A DNA stretch of 64,000 nt from Salminus brasiliensis (taxonomy: Eukaryota > Chordata > Actinopteri > Characiformes > Bryconidae): NCBI RefSeq assembly GCF_030463535.1, contig NC_132887.1, forward strand, positions 19,556,443 through 19,620,442. Direction: 5' to 3'. Below the pieces are notes generated by a model, which searched no databases, was not told the DNA's origin, and worked only from the letters and a program-made list of their open reading frames with translations. This document shows positions 24,474 through 35,924 of the stretch, piece after piece (position 1 is the first letter of the stretch; each line of letters opens with the position of its first letter). The position numbers and the translations under genes are program-made.

Positions 24474-24890
24474 GACGCGCGACGAGGGGTCACCTCGCGT
24501 TCCCCACTTCTCATATCAGCGTGCGGAGCTCCCTTCTGGAATACCAAAGTGTTTCCTTCGCTTCATGGTCCGTCCTAGCTCAGAAAAAGAGTCAGACGCA
24601 TCCCAGGTGAGTTTTCTCCAGAACACCCGGCTGCTCTGCGGTTCTTTTCAGAAGCAGGGACATTGTAATGAGTCATCCTGCTCTAATAAAGACGAGGGAG
24701 AAAGTCAGGCAAGGTTTGCCAGTGCGTAAAGGTGGAGGTCTTGCAGAACCAGGGCGATGGAACAACCGAAAAGTTGTGTGAACAGAGTGGTCCAGCATCC
24801 ACACTCAGTGTTCCTCCAGGTCCACTGTCAGAAACATCAGTTTTACTCCAGCCGACAGGTTTCCATTGACTGCACTGCTGCGCGTCCTGC

Positions 24891-24899
24891 CTTTTTATA
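24891..24899 (-). promoter_or_regulatory. htr1b: htr1b TATA box
   Basis: On the minus strand GCTATAAAAAGGC, a near-consensus TATA element with GC-rich flanks, about 420 bp upstream of the ATG. It predicts transcription starting near 24862-24872, giving an approximately 395-nt 5' UTR. An octamer-like ATGCAAGTC lies immediately upstream of the TATA box. Confidence 0.6.
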
Positions 24900-24939
24900 G
24901 CGGACTTGCATGGAAAACTGGCGACTTTCATTATCATAA

Positions 24940-24943
<4 letters not shown>

Positions 24944-24970
<27 letters not shown>
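24944..24970. repeat. (GA)n microsatellite in the htr1b promoter
   Basis: About 13 GA units some 45-70 bp upstream of the TATA box (TC on the htr1b strand). Its position means length variation could affect promoter activity. Confidence 0.9.
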
Positions 24971-24974
<4 letters not shown>

Positions 24975-25199
24975 AGCCAGCTTGCTGGGTCTTAGTGTCC
25001 CTCTGCGTCTCGACCCATCTATACCCCCCCAGAAAACGCCAGTAGATATGAGAGTTGCGGAATAGATAGAGTCGTGGGGGTTTCTCAGTATTGAATTATG
25101 GTCTTTATTTATTATAAGATTTTCATTACGTTAAGTTTCAGAACATCAGCAGCTATACCACTGGATGAATGGATGAGACAAGTCTCTGTTTGTACACAA

Positions 25200-25790
25200 G
25201 AATCAAACTCAAACTTAGCAAAGATTTTAAGCATTTTTTTTTTATTGCTTTTTCCTTCTTTTACAGTCTAAAAATAACAGAAATGGAAAAGTATCGTCGA
25301 CTTTGACAAGTATTACAGCTCATGTCACACTTTTTATGGCCAGAAAACGTCTTTCAGTTCTTGTCTGACCCTTGACTTGGGTTGTCTTGCATGCATTGCT
25401 CTTTTGAGGTCTATCCAAATGACGTTAAGATCAGGGGACTGTGAGAGCCATGGCAAAACCTTCAGTTTGAGGAAGTACCATTGTAAACTCTGAGGTGTGC
25501 TGAAGATCATTAGCCTTCTGTAGAAGCCATGCTTCAGTTTTTTTAACAGGAGGTGAGATGTATGCATTCAGAATTTGCTGAATCCATTATTCCCTCTATC
25601 AGTGAAATGTTCACTGGCTGCAACACAAGCCCTAAGCATGTTGCAGGTGATCCACCCCTGAGCCAAACAGTTGGAGAGGTGTTCTTTTAATGGAATTCTA
25701 CACTTTGCTTATTGTGGCCCAAAAAATGTTTGTAACCTCACCAGTCTACAGGACGTCTAAAATGCACCAGGCTTGGTTAGATGTTCCTAT
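25200..25790 (-). mobile_element. Tc1/mariner-like transposon relic
   Basis: The minus-strand frame 25334-25567 contains LSQSPDLNVIWIDLKRAMHARQ, the C-terminal DDE-transposase block usually read as SPDLNPIE...W..LK.. in Tc1-like elements. The catalytic Glu that follows PDLNPI is lost (WIDL). Further plus-strand phrases to 25790, such as TTGGAGAGGTGTTCTTTTAATG and TCTACAGGACGT, continue the same decayed element. Confidence 0.75.
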
Positions 25791-25854
25791 TAACTGCCAT
25801 TAAATTAAATTATGAACTGAGGAAAAGGCAATTTCTCCCTCCTCCCCTTTCTAT

Positions 25855-25858
<4 letters not shown>

Positions 25859-25947
<89 letters not shown>

Positions 25948-25948
25948 A
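25859..25948. repeat. compound microsatellite (CT)n(TA)n(CA)n
   Basis: About 17 CT units, then about 23 TA units, then 5 CA units, without interruption. Confidence 0.95.
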
Positions 25949-27160
25949 CAAGGTACATTTGTTTCTTTTGGGATGGCTCTAATGTGGCTGAATGTGATAC
26001 AAGAAGTGTTCTGTTATTTTTCTTTTCAAAGCTGTATTCCACCCTCCAACAAGCGTAATCTGTCTGAATCTGGCTGTTTCTGTTCCTCAGAAACATAATT
26101 TCTGTCTAGCTGTCAGCCCATTTAAGCTAGTGCAGTTTTACATTTCTTTATCTTGTTTTCCATTTTCCCTTTAATTTTTTTGCTTTCAGCTCCCTTGATG
26201 CAGTGCAGCATTGGAATATATTGTCAGAGGCTTTTGTTGAAATTTGTTCGGCATTTAACTGTATAACCAAACCACAATTCAACAAATTTGCCTTGGGATA
26301 GCCAGCGCATCAGCAGCTGTTGAGGTGAGTGATACAAATTTACTACTATTTGTTCTAGTATTTTGAAGGTTCATTGGCTTGCATGCCAGATGCTCATTAC
26401 GAAAGAGCAAACCTGCTATACCTTGGCTAAAGCCATGAGATAGAAACCCAAAGATCTCATAAAACTATTGACTATAAAAGGCTTTGCTTCTCTGGTTAAG
26501 CAATGTCAATATATCCAATGTAAACCAGCCACAAAAGACTTTAAATGACTTTATAAATGAAAGATTTCTGTTATTTTATACACAGAAATACATTTTACAG
26601 TGTGCATTTAAATATTACAGACTATTTACTAAAGGCATTTTAAATGTTTATACAATATGCCAAGGCTGCTATGAACAAGAAGTATGGTAAATAACTTAAA
26701 AATTAATAAAATGGCAAATGCTATACTGTAATTGACATATTTGATCTCATTTTGAAATATCATTGCACCATTGCACTGCCACTATCATGGTTAATGTTGA
26801 ATGATATTCCTATTGCTTTAAGCAAATAAACATGAAGCTGTAGAACCCTTTAACCAGACAGAGACCCACTTAAGCATCCAACTGGATCTTTGAGTTGTCA
26901 TGGACCACTCAAACTAAATAACCACTTTAACTAAATAACCACTAAGGAAGTAAACAAATATTATTATAGTAGAGAATTTCCTCTGACTGAATAAAGCCAT
27001 AAAGCCAAGCATATATTTCACAATGATTTGTGACATAATTTTTGACTTGTTAAAACCTTTATGAAATGCAGCCCTTTGTTATTGACTGTAATTGAGATAT
27101 ATTGAGGTACATGTAGAAAATATGTCTGATGGAGTAGATTCTATTCTACTATGATCATAA
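25949..27160. other. intergenic, nothing firm
   Basis: AT-rich DNA with no gene or named repeat recognised. Confidence 0.5.
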
Positions 27161-27522
27161 CCTTTTTTTTGTGCATCATTTGGATATAGAAGACCTGACG
27201 TTAAGTTTGAAATATACTCCGAAATATATTTTTATATCGGTTATGATTTTTACAATTTTTCAACATTTGCTTAGCTACAATGTGTAAGTATGTGGAGACC
27301 TGAAGTTAAGTTAAATGTGATTCTTTAAAATCCTGCAGTGTGTACCAGGCTATGGTGTGACACCCAGTACTGTCCAGTTTGAATCTACATATGGACTCGA
27401 TGCATATTCAATATGATCTTTACTGACCCTGGTGCACAGACAAGGACAGCCCATTTTTAAAACGAACACTTGTCCCCCTTACCTTAGCCATGTCACTCAG
27501 CCCATTTGTCAGTTATGGGCTG
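27161..27522. repeat. direct duplication, copy 1
   Basis: A 362-bp block starting CCTTTTTTTTGTGCATC and ending CAGTTATGGGCTG. It is repeated at 28531-28877. The 3' 230 bp (from about 27278) are nearly identical in both copies, with only a few substitutions; the 5' part has small indels. Confidence 0.9.
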
Positions 27523-27772
27523 TCCTGAGTCAAGCCTGAGTCAGGTTTAGTTTGTGGTTAAAGGTGGGTCTGCTTGGACGTGTGTTAGGTGTCGTAGTGT
27601 TAACTGCCTATTGCCACAGACTCCAAATGTTGCGCTGAATGCAAATGAAGCTCGCCATCTGGGCTGAGTGAACAGTTCTCTCTTGAGAGTGCCATGCAGG
27701 TCAGCGAGCAAGCTAAGCAGTCCGAGTCAGTCTCCTTCCAGTCACAATACTGTACATCATAGTCACTTAGCA

Positions 27773-27793
27773 CCCCCCCCCCCCCCCCCCCCC
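27773..27793. repeat. poly(C) tract
   Basis: 21 consecutive C. An unusually long mononucleotide G/C run, prone to length error in sequencing and capable of G-quadruplex formation on the minus strand. Confidence 0.9.
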
Positions 27794-28254
27794 ATCCTCC
27801 TTGCCCCATAGTGCTGTAGGCTATAAATCTTCCCCGGTGTAATTTGTTTGCCAAACTACTGCGGGGTGTAATGGCATGCTCAAAAGATTGAAATCACCAC
27901 ACAACCTGCAATCACTGGAACACCTACAGGGTCTGAAGGAACTCCATGCATAAAGCAATGAGGTTTGTCAAAAGAGAAAAGAATAGTGGCTCTACATCCG
28001 GCAGCGGCAGGGTCATGGAAGCAAAGAACTTCAAATTAAAATGCATAATTTAAGACTCAGCCAAACGCATATTAACAGTCCAGTGATTCAATGCTATTAG
28101 TTTGTTTGGCGGCAAATATAATAAAGATAAGTTGCTTTGTTTGTTTAAGAAACACGACTTTGTGTAAATATATATTAACCTGTCCACTTCATGTTAAGCT
28201 GTATGTAATGGTGTTTTTTGTCTATTTGAAGCACACTAGGCTGATTAGAAGGAC

Positions 28255-28350
28255 TTGGTGAAGTCAAGGCATGTTCAATGTATTTGTATAGTGCTGTTTA
28301 CAACCTGATGTTGTCACAAAGCTGCTTCACAAAAATCTGGTAATAAGACA
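28255..28350. repeat. dispersed repeat fragment (head of the GGCGACAGTGGCAAGG family)
   Basis: ATTTGTATAGTGCTGTTTACAACCTGATGTTGTCACAAAGCTGCTTCACA resembles the start of a common fish repeat whose later part is seen at 54385-54480 and 55126-55250. The link between the two parts is from memory. Confidence 0.5.
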
Positions 28351-28530
28351 AAAGAAAAGGTGTCACTTTGTTATGGTGATAGTGTATGATATTATAATTA
28401 ATATTTAATTCAATTCAACTTTATTGTTGAAATACTGTTAAGCTAAGTCTCCGGTGCAGAATAGGTTGAACATTGTACCATAGTGCAAGGACAATAGACA
28501 AAACATGAGACAGGGTACATCGACCATAAG

Positions 28531-28877
28531 TACCTTTTTTTGAGCATCTTTCGGATATAGAAGACCTGACGTTACGTTTGAGATGTGCTCTGATTTTTAT
28601 ATCAGATATGATTTTCAACATTCGCTTAGCAACAATGTGTAAGTATGTGGAGACCTGAAGTTAAGTTAAATGTGATTCTTTAAAATCCTGCAGTGTGTAC
28701 CAGGCTATGGTGTGACACCCAGTACTGTCCAGTTTGAATCTACATATGGACTCGATGCATATTCAATATGATCTTTACTGACCCTGGTGCACAGACAAGG
28801 ACAGCCCATTTTTAAAACGAACACCTGTCCTCCTTACCTTAGCCATGTCACCCAGCCCATTTGTCAGTTATGGGCTG
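28531..28877. repeat. direct duplication, copy 2
   Basis: Second copy of the 27161-27522 block, about 1.36 kb downstream and in the same orientation. It differs in its 5' third by small deletions and abuts a perfect inverted repeat (28844-28886). Confidence 0.9.
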
Positions 28878-28886
28878 GGTGACATG
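28844..28886. repeat. perfect 17-bp inverted repeat with 9-nt loop
   Basis: CATGTCACCCAGCCCAT (28844-28860) and ATGGGCTGGGTGACATG (28870-28886) are exact reverse complements around TTGTCAGTT. In copy 1 the same place reads CACTCAGCCCAT...ATGGGCTGTCC, so only the inner 8 bp pair there. Confidence 0.95.
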
Positions 28887-29199
28887 TACAAAAATATACA
28901 AAATATGAGCAAATGTGTGCATGAAGACTGAGTGATTAAGGTCCACACTAAGTTACTACACTCACAGTAAAATGGAGTCAATATGTAGAGCAGTGATGTG
29001 CTGTGCATTTAAATAAGGAGTAAACCATGGAGTGCAGGAGTGTATGCTGAGGTAGACCAGTCTGGTTTTGCAATCAGCATTTCGTACGTACACAGAGTGT
29101 ACAGTGCATGAGTGAGTATAGCAGCTGGTGTTCAGGTAAAGAGAACAGTACACAGCTTATGTACAGAGGGGAGTTCAGTTAAAGCGCAAGTGCATCCAG

Positions 29200-30182
29200 C
29201 AGAGGTGTCAAGTAGTAGTAGTAGAAATAGTAGTAGTACAAATACTTTGTTACCTTACTGAAGTACACATTTTGGTTATCTTTGGTTACTTTACTGGAGT
29301 AATTATTGGGATGGACAACTTTTTACTTCTACTCCTCACATTTTCACACAATTATCTGTACTTTCTACTTCTTACATTTTAAAAATAGCCTCGTTACTTC
29401 GGCTTTCCGGCTACATTCCGGCTTGTCATCGTTCAAAAATTTAAAATGATGATCATCCAGAAAGTGTGAATTTGAGTGTGGTGAGATGAGAAGTAAAAAA
29501 ATATCATTCTGACACCCTATTGGTTTCTAAGTGATCCATCACACCTGCACATGTCACGTCACACTCCAGCAAACACATAGCTGACGTACATAGCCTAGTA
29601 TGAAGATGTCTGTGGCAGAGACGTAAGAGAACTCGAGTGACATGTCCCAACTAAGCCCCACATTTACATTCCAACAAAGCTTATTCATAACATTCCTCTG
29701 AAGTTTGACTTTTCGCACCATTACAATCCTTATAGGCAACTACTCCTCATATTTTCTGCTCCATTAAACACGTTAATGCTCAGTAGTGCACATAGATGCT
29801 CCTTTAATATATTTGATATTAAGAAAATGCATTCATTTTCAATGGGCATGTATGCAGCTGAATCAGGTAGCCTAGTGCATTCCAACATTTTTCAACATTA
29901 ACATTTTAATAACATTATAGTCATTATGGCGTTTAGAAAAATTTGTTTTTTGGGGAGGTGGGGTAGTGCACTATTGACCCCTGTGTCGCAGCCTAAGCTT
30001 TTGGCCTGTTTTCCTTACATTAGTTTTACTTTTATACTTGAAGTAGTTTTGAAACCAGTACTTTTACATGTTCACTTGAGTAAAAAGCTGAAGTTGATAC
30101 TTCAACTTCTATAGAAGTATTTTAAACCCTAGTATCTTCACTTCCACCTGAGTAATGAATGTGAATACTTTTGACACATTTG
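29200..30182. mobile_element. non-autonomous hAT-type DNA transposon
   Basis: The left end CAGAGGTGTCAAGTAG and right end ACTTTTGACACATTTG are decayed inverted copies; a CAGAGG start is the usual hAT terminus. The flanking 8-mers GCATCCAG (29192-29199) and GCATTCAG (30183-30190) match at 7 of 8 positions, the 8-bp duplication expected of hAT. About 983 bp, no transposase. Subterminal regions are rich in AAGTA/TACTT words (TACTTCTACTCCTC, GAAGTAGTTT), as expected for transposase-binding repeats. Confidence 0.8.
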
Positions 30183-30190
30183 GCATTCAG

Positions 30191-32155
30191 GGTAATATGC
30201 TTAGTAGTATTAATAATAATGTTGAATCAGGCTCATCATATACCCAAGTGTTGGTCTATCAGGTTGACACAGAGATATTGTCTAAAGGGATGGAATTTAT
30301 GCAGATGTCAGAAATGGGGGATGCAGGGAATGTTCTGGAGCAGGTAGCAGGAGACCCAGAGGGCCAGTCTTCCATTAGCTTCAGGCCAGACAGTTGGGCA
30401 GTCATTTACTCAGAAAAGAGTAAAGAGATGTAAAGAATTTGAATTTATAGAGTACAGAGAATGTGAACATTGTCTAGCAAGTGCGGCTAGGGACTCCAGC
30501 AGATCAGACTATAACTGCCTAATTCAAAGGAGATAGCCAGAAGGTAACACAGACACGGGGGCACCCTGAAACACTGGTATCCATCTGTTCCACTGTCAGC
30601 AAACCTGAGTGATCATGTACAAGTGGTTATATTACCTTTCCGTATGTGCTTGAACCCATGGTTCTGCAACCTTTATCTAAAGGGTAACATTAATTACCAA
30701 AAGCTTATCAAAACAAGGTATTACATTGCAAGTTGCCCTCAGTTGTCAAATTTCAAGTTTCCTGCAAAACAAACCCTTATATTGATTTCTAATTGTCTAG
30801 ACGTTGCCTCAGTGTATAGGATGTAATGTTAGCCATGTTCATACTGAAGTTGCCTGCAGTTAGTGTTGTCTAAAGGATTCACTTTGTTGAACTCGAAAGT
30901 ACATTGAAGGTGATGCTGCCTTTGTCCAACTAGGGCTAAAACATGTCTCAGTGGTCCAACTATGCAGGCCCATAAATCCCCACCATCATTGCGAGTTAGT
31001 TTACCCAATAAACCACCCTATACCGAGAGATTCATAAATCATGGGACAATATTAATTCTGCAGGCTTAATGAGCACTGAAGCATGATGAATATGTCCTCT
31101 GCATAATATACAATTAAGTTTGTTCAGTTTGTCTTAATTGAGGCTGTTGTGCTGGTGTGGTGGATGAAGCCTAATAACTGCTAAATACTGAGCAGTCTGC
31201 TCTCTGATTCCTGTCGGGACAATGACTTTTAAAGATTTTTCTCCCCTCACTGAAGGCTGTTTTGCTCTAAAGCACTGAATGAGGCGGCTAGACAGGGAAT
31301 CGTTTCTGACCGAAGATGTAATGTGACCCTACAGTAATAGTCATTAGGATATCTGAAATGTACAAATTGGATGTTGAGGAGGAGGTCTAAGCACCATGAC
31401 CGTTTCAAATGGCCTTTAGCTGTCTGACCTGAACACTTTCCAGAGAACTTAATCAAGCAGCCAGGCTGTGTCAGAGCACCCGTGCGTGAATGTGTTTCTG
31501 ATGCAGATTACTAAAATGGGCTGGACTTAAGGCCAAGCAGAACTCTAGGAGAGGAGAAGAAGGGCTCTCTGTGATACCTTGTATAGAAAGAAATGCTTAT
31601 TTATGCAGTTTTTCATGATTTAGAACTATTAACATTTGCTACTCAGGCCATTAAAGATGAATGCAGTAGTTCCAGTGGTGTTAACATTCAGCCATTCCAC
31701 TCAGAGGTACAAGGTGTAAAGTGCAGCCTACTTTGACTGCATGATGCTATGTCTGAAGAGGGTCAGGTTACTTTGTCTGAAGTGGCTGTTAACCAAAGGC
31801 CACACATTGACTCGAGTGACTTCCCAGTGCAAATAAAGCTCTATGAACCATGCGCCCATGCAAATAAGATGAGTGTCAAAGAGAGTTCCGAGGCAAGATG
31901 GCATTTGCAAGTTTTTCAAGTTGGCTGAACAGTTCATGTAAGTTGCTTTATTCATCTTTGCCTGGTTAGTCACATGCAGTGGTTATACTAATGAATGTAA
32001 TACATAATATATGAGCTTAGCTCTTTCTTTATTTGTAAGATGCTTACAATTAAAATTCAGCACCACCCCTTATTAATTTAATTTCCATCAAAATGGCCAT
32101 TAAGGATAATCTGTTTATATTTCAGTGCCAGGAAGCATACATTTCACAATAACAA
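30191..32155. other. intergenic with possible conserved block 30985-31235
   Basis: No gene recognised. The 92-codon frame at 30155-30433 lies in the hAT border and has no family match. 30985-31235 is repeat-poor with several TTAAT/AATTA motifs and could be conserved non-coding DNA. Confidence 0.4.
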
Positions 32156-32159
32156 TATT

Positions 32160-32865
32160 TTTTAGTATTCAGTGAATCCACCCTTTACCTTTATTTCAGC
32201 TTTCAGGCTCACTTTGAGTTTTTCTGCAGGGAGATTTTCCCACAAAGTCAAAGTTCAGTCTTAGGGCTTTTTCACACATTTACACCTGAATACACAAATA
32301 CATTTAGGACCGATTTTATGCTCGTTTGGGGGGAGGGGCTTATTATCACTAGTTTGCTTTCAAGCTGAAGAATTCCATATGAACCGTAGCTTAATCGTCC
32401 AATTTTTAACATTACTTTTCTGCACACGTTTTTGCAAAATGGTAGGACTTAGGTTCATCCATGTATTGCTTTTCATTATTTTTCTTGGATACAAATGTTG
32501 GCGATGAAGAGCATTGCTTTTCTGGCATTTTACAGTGCAGAAACGCCTGCAAACAAGGAGCTGTCCTTGTGGCAGCCATGGTGGTGGCCATGCATGCAAT
32601 TCAAAGTCGATGCCACACAACCTAACACAACAATTAAAACCACACAACCCAACTTGTCTAAACATACTGAACTCACAAAGCAAGTAGACCTGGGTTGCTG
32701 TAGTGTGAAAATGCCCTTAGAAGCTGAAGCATTTTCTGCTTCTAATTATCCAAGTAATCCCAAACACATTCGATGACGATGAGGTCTGGACCTAGCAGCA
32801 ACAATTTTATGTTTGAATGTTCTTCTTTTTTGTCTTTTTGATTTTCTTAGTAAGAGATTCTTAAT
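32160..32865 (-). mobile_element. Tc1-like transposon fragment, split by an inserted MITE
   Basis: The outer parts 32160-32260 (TTCAGTGAATCCACCCTTTACC, GGGAGATTTTCCCACAAAG) and 32720-32800 (GAAGCTGAAGCATTTTCTGC, CAAACACATTCGATGACGATGAGGTCTGGAC) read as one continuous decayed repeat once 32264-32719 is removed. Class assigned from remembered transposon phrases; no protein-coding match is left. Confidence 0.5.
32264..32716. mobile_element. PIF/Harbinger-type MITE with TTA target duplication
   Basis: A 453-bp element. Left terminus GGGCTTTTTCACACATTTAC; right terminus, reverse complemented, GGGCATTTTCACACTACAGC: 13 of the first 14 bases match. It is flanked by TTA on both sides (32261-32263 and 32717-32719). 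A 3-bp TWA duplication with GGGC termini fits PIF/Harbinger (ISL2EU-like families use shorter duplications). No transposase inside. Confidence 0.7.
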
Positions 32866-33124
32866 CATCTCCACCTCCTTTCAGACACACCGCTGAGTTG
32901 TTCTCTCACAGTGGAGGATTGAACAGAAACACTTATACCTCAGATCTGGAGTAATGTGGAGGAATGAAGCTTGTTTTTCTTCTTCTGGTAGTCTAAGCTG
33001 GTCTTTGATGGTCAAGGTGAATGTAAAGCTGATTGTTCAGGCGTAAACATACCCTATGTTGGTTAGCCAGGTTGAGCTGCTTAGCTCTTGGCCAGAAAAG
33101 TTTAAAGTTTTCATTTTGGTGGAG

Positions 33125-33310
33125 TTTGGTGGAATAGCTGCTCATACTGTTGGACTTGTGTGGTCATGCTGGTTATGGTGGTCAACCAGCTTGGTCATAC
33201 TGGTTGAGTAGCTTGATCAAGTTGGTCATGCTGATAGACCAACTAAACCATCTAAAAACATACAGTATCTTAAGCTGGTCCAGATATAAGTTGTTCAACC
33301 AACTTATAAC
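33125..33310. repeat. degenerate GGTCATGCTGGTT / CCAGCTTGGTCA repeat
   Basis: Units such as GTGGTCATGCTGGTTATGGTGGTCAACCAGCTTGGTCATACTGGTTGAGTAGCTTGATC are repeated with inverted parts. The same words reappear at 42895-43080. A known type of fish dispersed repeat with internal CTGGT/ACCAG symmetry. Confidence 0.65.
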
Positions 33311-35584
33311 CTTATAACCAACTTATATAACTTTTATTTTATTATTTTCCCATCAAAATATACTGAATCATCTTCACTGATTGAATGGTTTGACTGGAAA
33401 TTACATAAATAAAGAGTGGTTTCTGATTCTTACACAGTATTAGGCCAGTGGTGTACCTAAAATAACGATAAAATCAATTTAACATTAACATTACTGTTTT
33501 AGTGGACCCTGACTTACATGTAAAATTCCACAAAATTCTAATAATGAAAAAATTATGCTTGTTCTGCAGACAGCCTGAAAAATCAGACATGGTTTGCCTA
33601 GATTTCAAAACAGCAAGATGCTTCCCAATCTTTATGTAATAAGCAGAAGCATTTATTTAGTTTATTTGCTTAGTTTTCACATGCCCTAGTTTTCACATGC
33701 ACCCATAAAAGGGCTGATGCAGTTTTCTAGAGAACATCTCCCTCCACAGGGATCTCTGGGTTTGGAAAATAAACTGTCAATAAAAGTCTGATCTATCATG
33801 ATCTAATCCCCTTCTGACTGAGAGTACTCTCCACAGAGTGAACGCAACTCCGTGGGACGAAAAAGCCTTAACTGAGTTAACTGATCAAATGGAATTCTGA
33901 ACTGCTCTTCGCTCTAACATTGTTCAGAGAATGGAATTGAATTATAAAGGATTAGCTAACTCTCTCAGAATGATAGCATGGTTCCTGGCCTTGGATATTG
34001 ACAGACTCTCTTCAGGTTAGATTATGCTGCTCTAAGGGTGGGTGATGTTATAATGAGGTATTTTTTTAGTTGAATAAATTACTTTACAGTGAGATATTTT
34101 AAGCATATTGTGGGTACATTGGTAGCATCATTAAAGGTCAAAGACTTTTAATCCCACAAAAATGAAGGCAAACTAGGCCGAAGCATATGGCTTCATAATT
34201 TCTACTACATTTATAGATATGATCTGTGCACATGTTATATTGTTCAACTGTTGCTTTATAGGGGTTGAGCACCTCAGGCATTATTTAGCCTATATGCAGT
34301 AGATTGTGACTCAAATAACAATAAATGTTATAGTTAGATATGTGACTCAAATAATAAAACTTTTAAACGGCAATCTGATAGCAACCCCAGGCCCAAATTT
34401 TGTAATTTACATCAGCTAACAGTTTTCAAGAGATAGGGCTAGAGTCCCAAAAAGAGTTGATTCCTCAATCCCAGGCATATGGGAATTAAAGGTTGACAGG
34501 AAAGCTGTAAACAATATATGTCTGTATGGAACTGCGTGTATTTGGATACAGTAAAATGTCAAATTTGGAACAAAAATGGCTTCAGTCAACAATCAAACAA
34601 CACATCTTTCATAATAGACCATCAATCATAATAGAGCATGATGCACTTAGTCAATGTTAATTATTAATTATATAAATATACTGTTCAATTTGATCAGGGG
34701 TACCCAAGCTTTGCATATAACTGTATAATGTGATGCTATGGCATCATGCATGTCATGTATTAAATACTGTGAAAATGATTTGTTGTTATATTTTTGCAAC
34801 ATGAAGTGATTGTAGGTGGCCTTTTGTGATATAATATACCACTGGACACTATTTGAAACACAAGATTTGACGTGTAAGGTTCCTACAACAATACCAACAT
34901 CACCAGCTACTTGCTTTGTTCTGGAAAGTATCCTGTTCAATAGTCACGATGCACAACGGTTATGACAAAACAAATCTAGGACTTGTATAGCATTAGTATT
35001 CATTTTATGTCCAACTTTCCATTCTGCTTCAAACGTGTGACAATTTCCGAGCAAATGACTGCCTTTAAAAAGGCGTATTTCACATTTACACCAAATAATC
35101 TACAACCGTGAAAAAAAGTCACTTCTGTGAGATTTATTTTGGGAGCCCTTGCGCACCATGGCCTTCATTATGATGCAAAGCAGCACATTTGTGTCTCAGC
35201 ATTCGCATTCTGTGCCAGTCTGAGTTGAGTCCTCGCTCCACACCGTGCCCCGAGCCCAGCGCTCTGTCTGCTGTGTGGAGCCGATTGTCCTCCTTGACCA
35301 CCCTGCAGGTCTCCAGCTTCAGAGGAAAAATCCCAGAGTCCCATAGGCCATTGAGCGTGCCCTGAGCCTATTCACCTCCCTCCGTCTGCGCCACTTTTCT
35401 CTTCTGAGAGCCGGGCTAAAAGAGAGAGAGCGCATATCATGTGGACCCAGGCAATGCGACTGGCTGGAACAGTTTGAATCAATGCCGCATGTTCTGTAGC
35501 AGGGCATCACAAAAAAAAAGTCTTGCACTCATGCACTTCCATGTATATGAACTGATTTCTGTGCTTCAGCAATGATTTAAATTG

Positions 35585-35585
<1 letters not shown>
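33311..35585. other. intergenic, nothing firm
   Basis: AT-rich DNA with no gene recognised. 35140-35460 is GC-richer and free of simple repeats; open frames there (35319-35528, minus) lack any domain. Confidence 0.5.

Positions 35586-35586
<1 letters not shown>

Positions 35587-35665
<79 letters not shown>
35587..35665. repeat. (AT)n microsatellite, about 39 units
   Basis: 79 bp of uninterrupted alternating A/T, the longest simple repeat in the window. Confidence 0.95.
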
Positions 35666-35668
<3 letters not shown>

Positions 35669-35924
35669 AGTCTGAAAAGAAACAGGTAAACAGTTTGGAA
35701 CTGCCAAGTCAAAGTCCTTATGCTGCATGACCCACTTTATGGTTAAGCTACAGTTCACAGACACCTATTATTTCAATAACCTTTTTAAAATTATCATATC
35801 TCTATATTGTCACTGTCCAATAAAAAAAACAAATTATGTATCTCCTAGACTTTTCAGGAGAAGGCAAAACTGGTCTTCATTTTGAATTAAGTCAATATAA
35901 AATAAGAGTTTGCTCAAGGTACTT

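Noticed and set aside
25781-26098. 105-codon frames containing SLSLSL/YIYIYI or RERERE runs
   Set aside because: Pure translation of the CT/TA microsatellite.
35507-35764. Frame with YIYIYI run
   Set aside because: Translation of the (AT)n tract.
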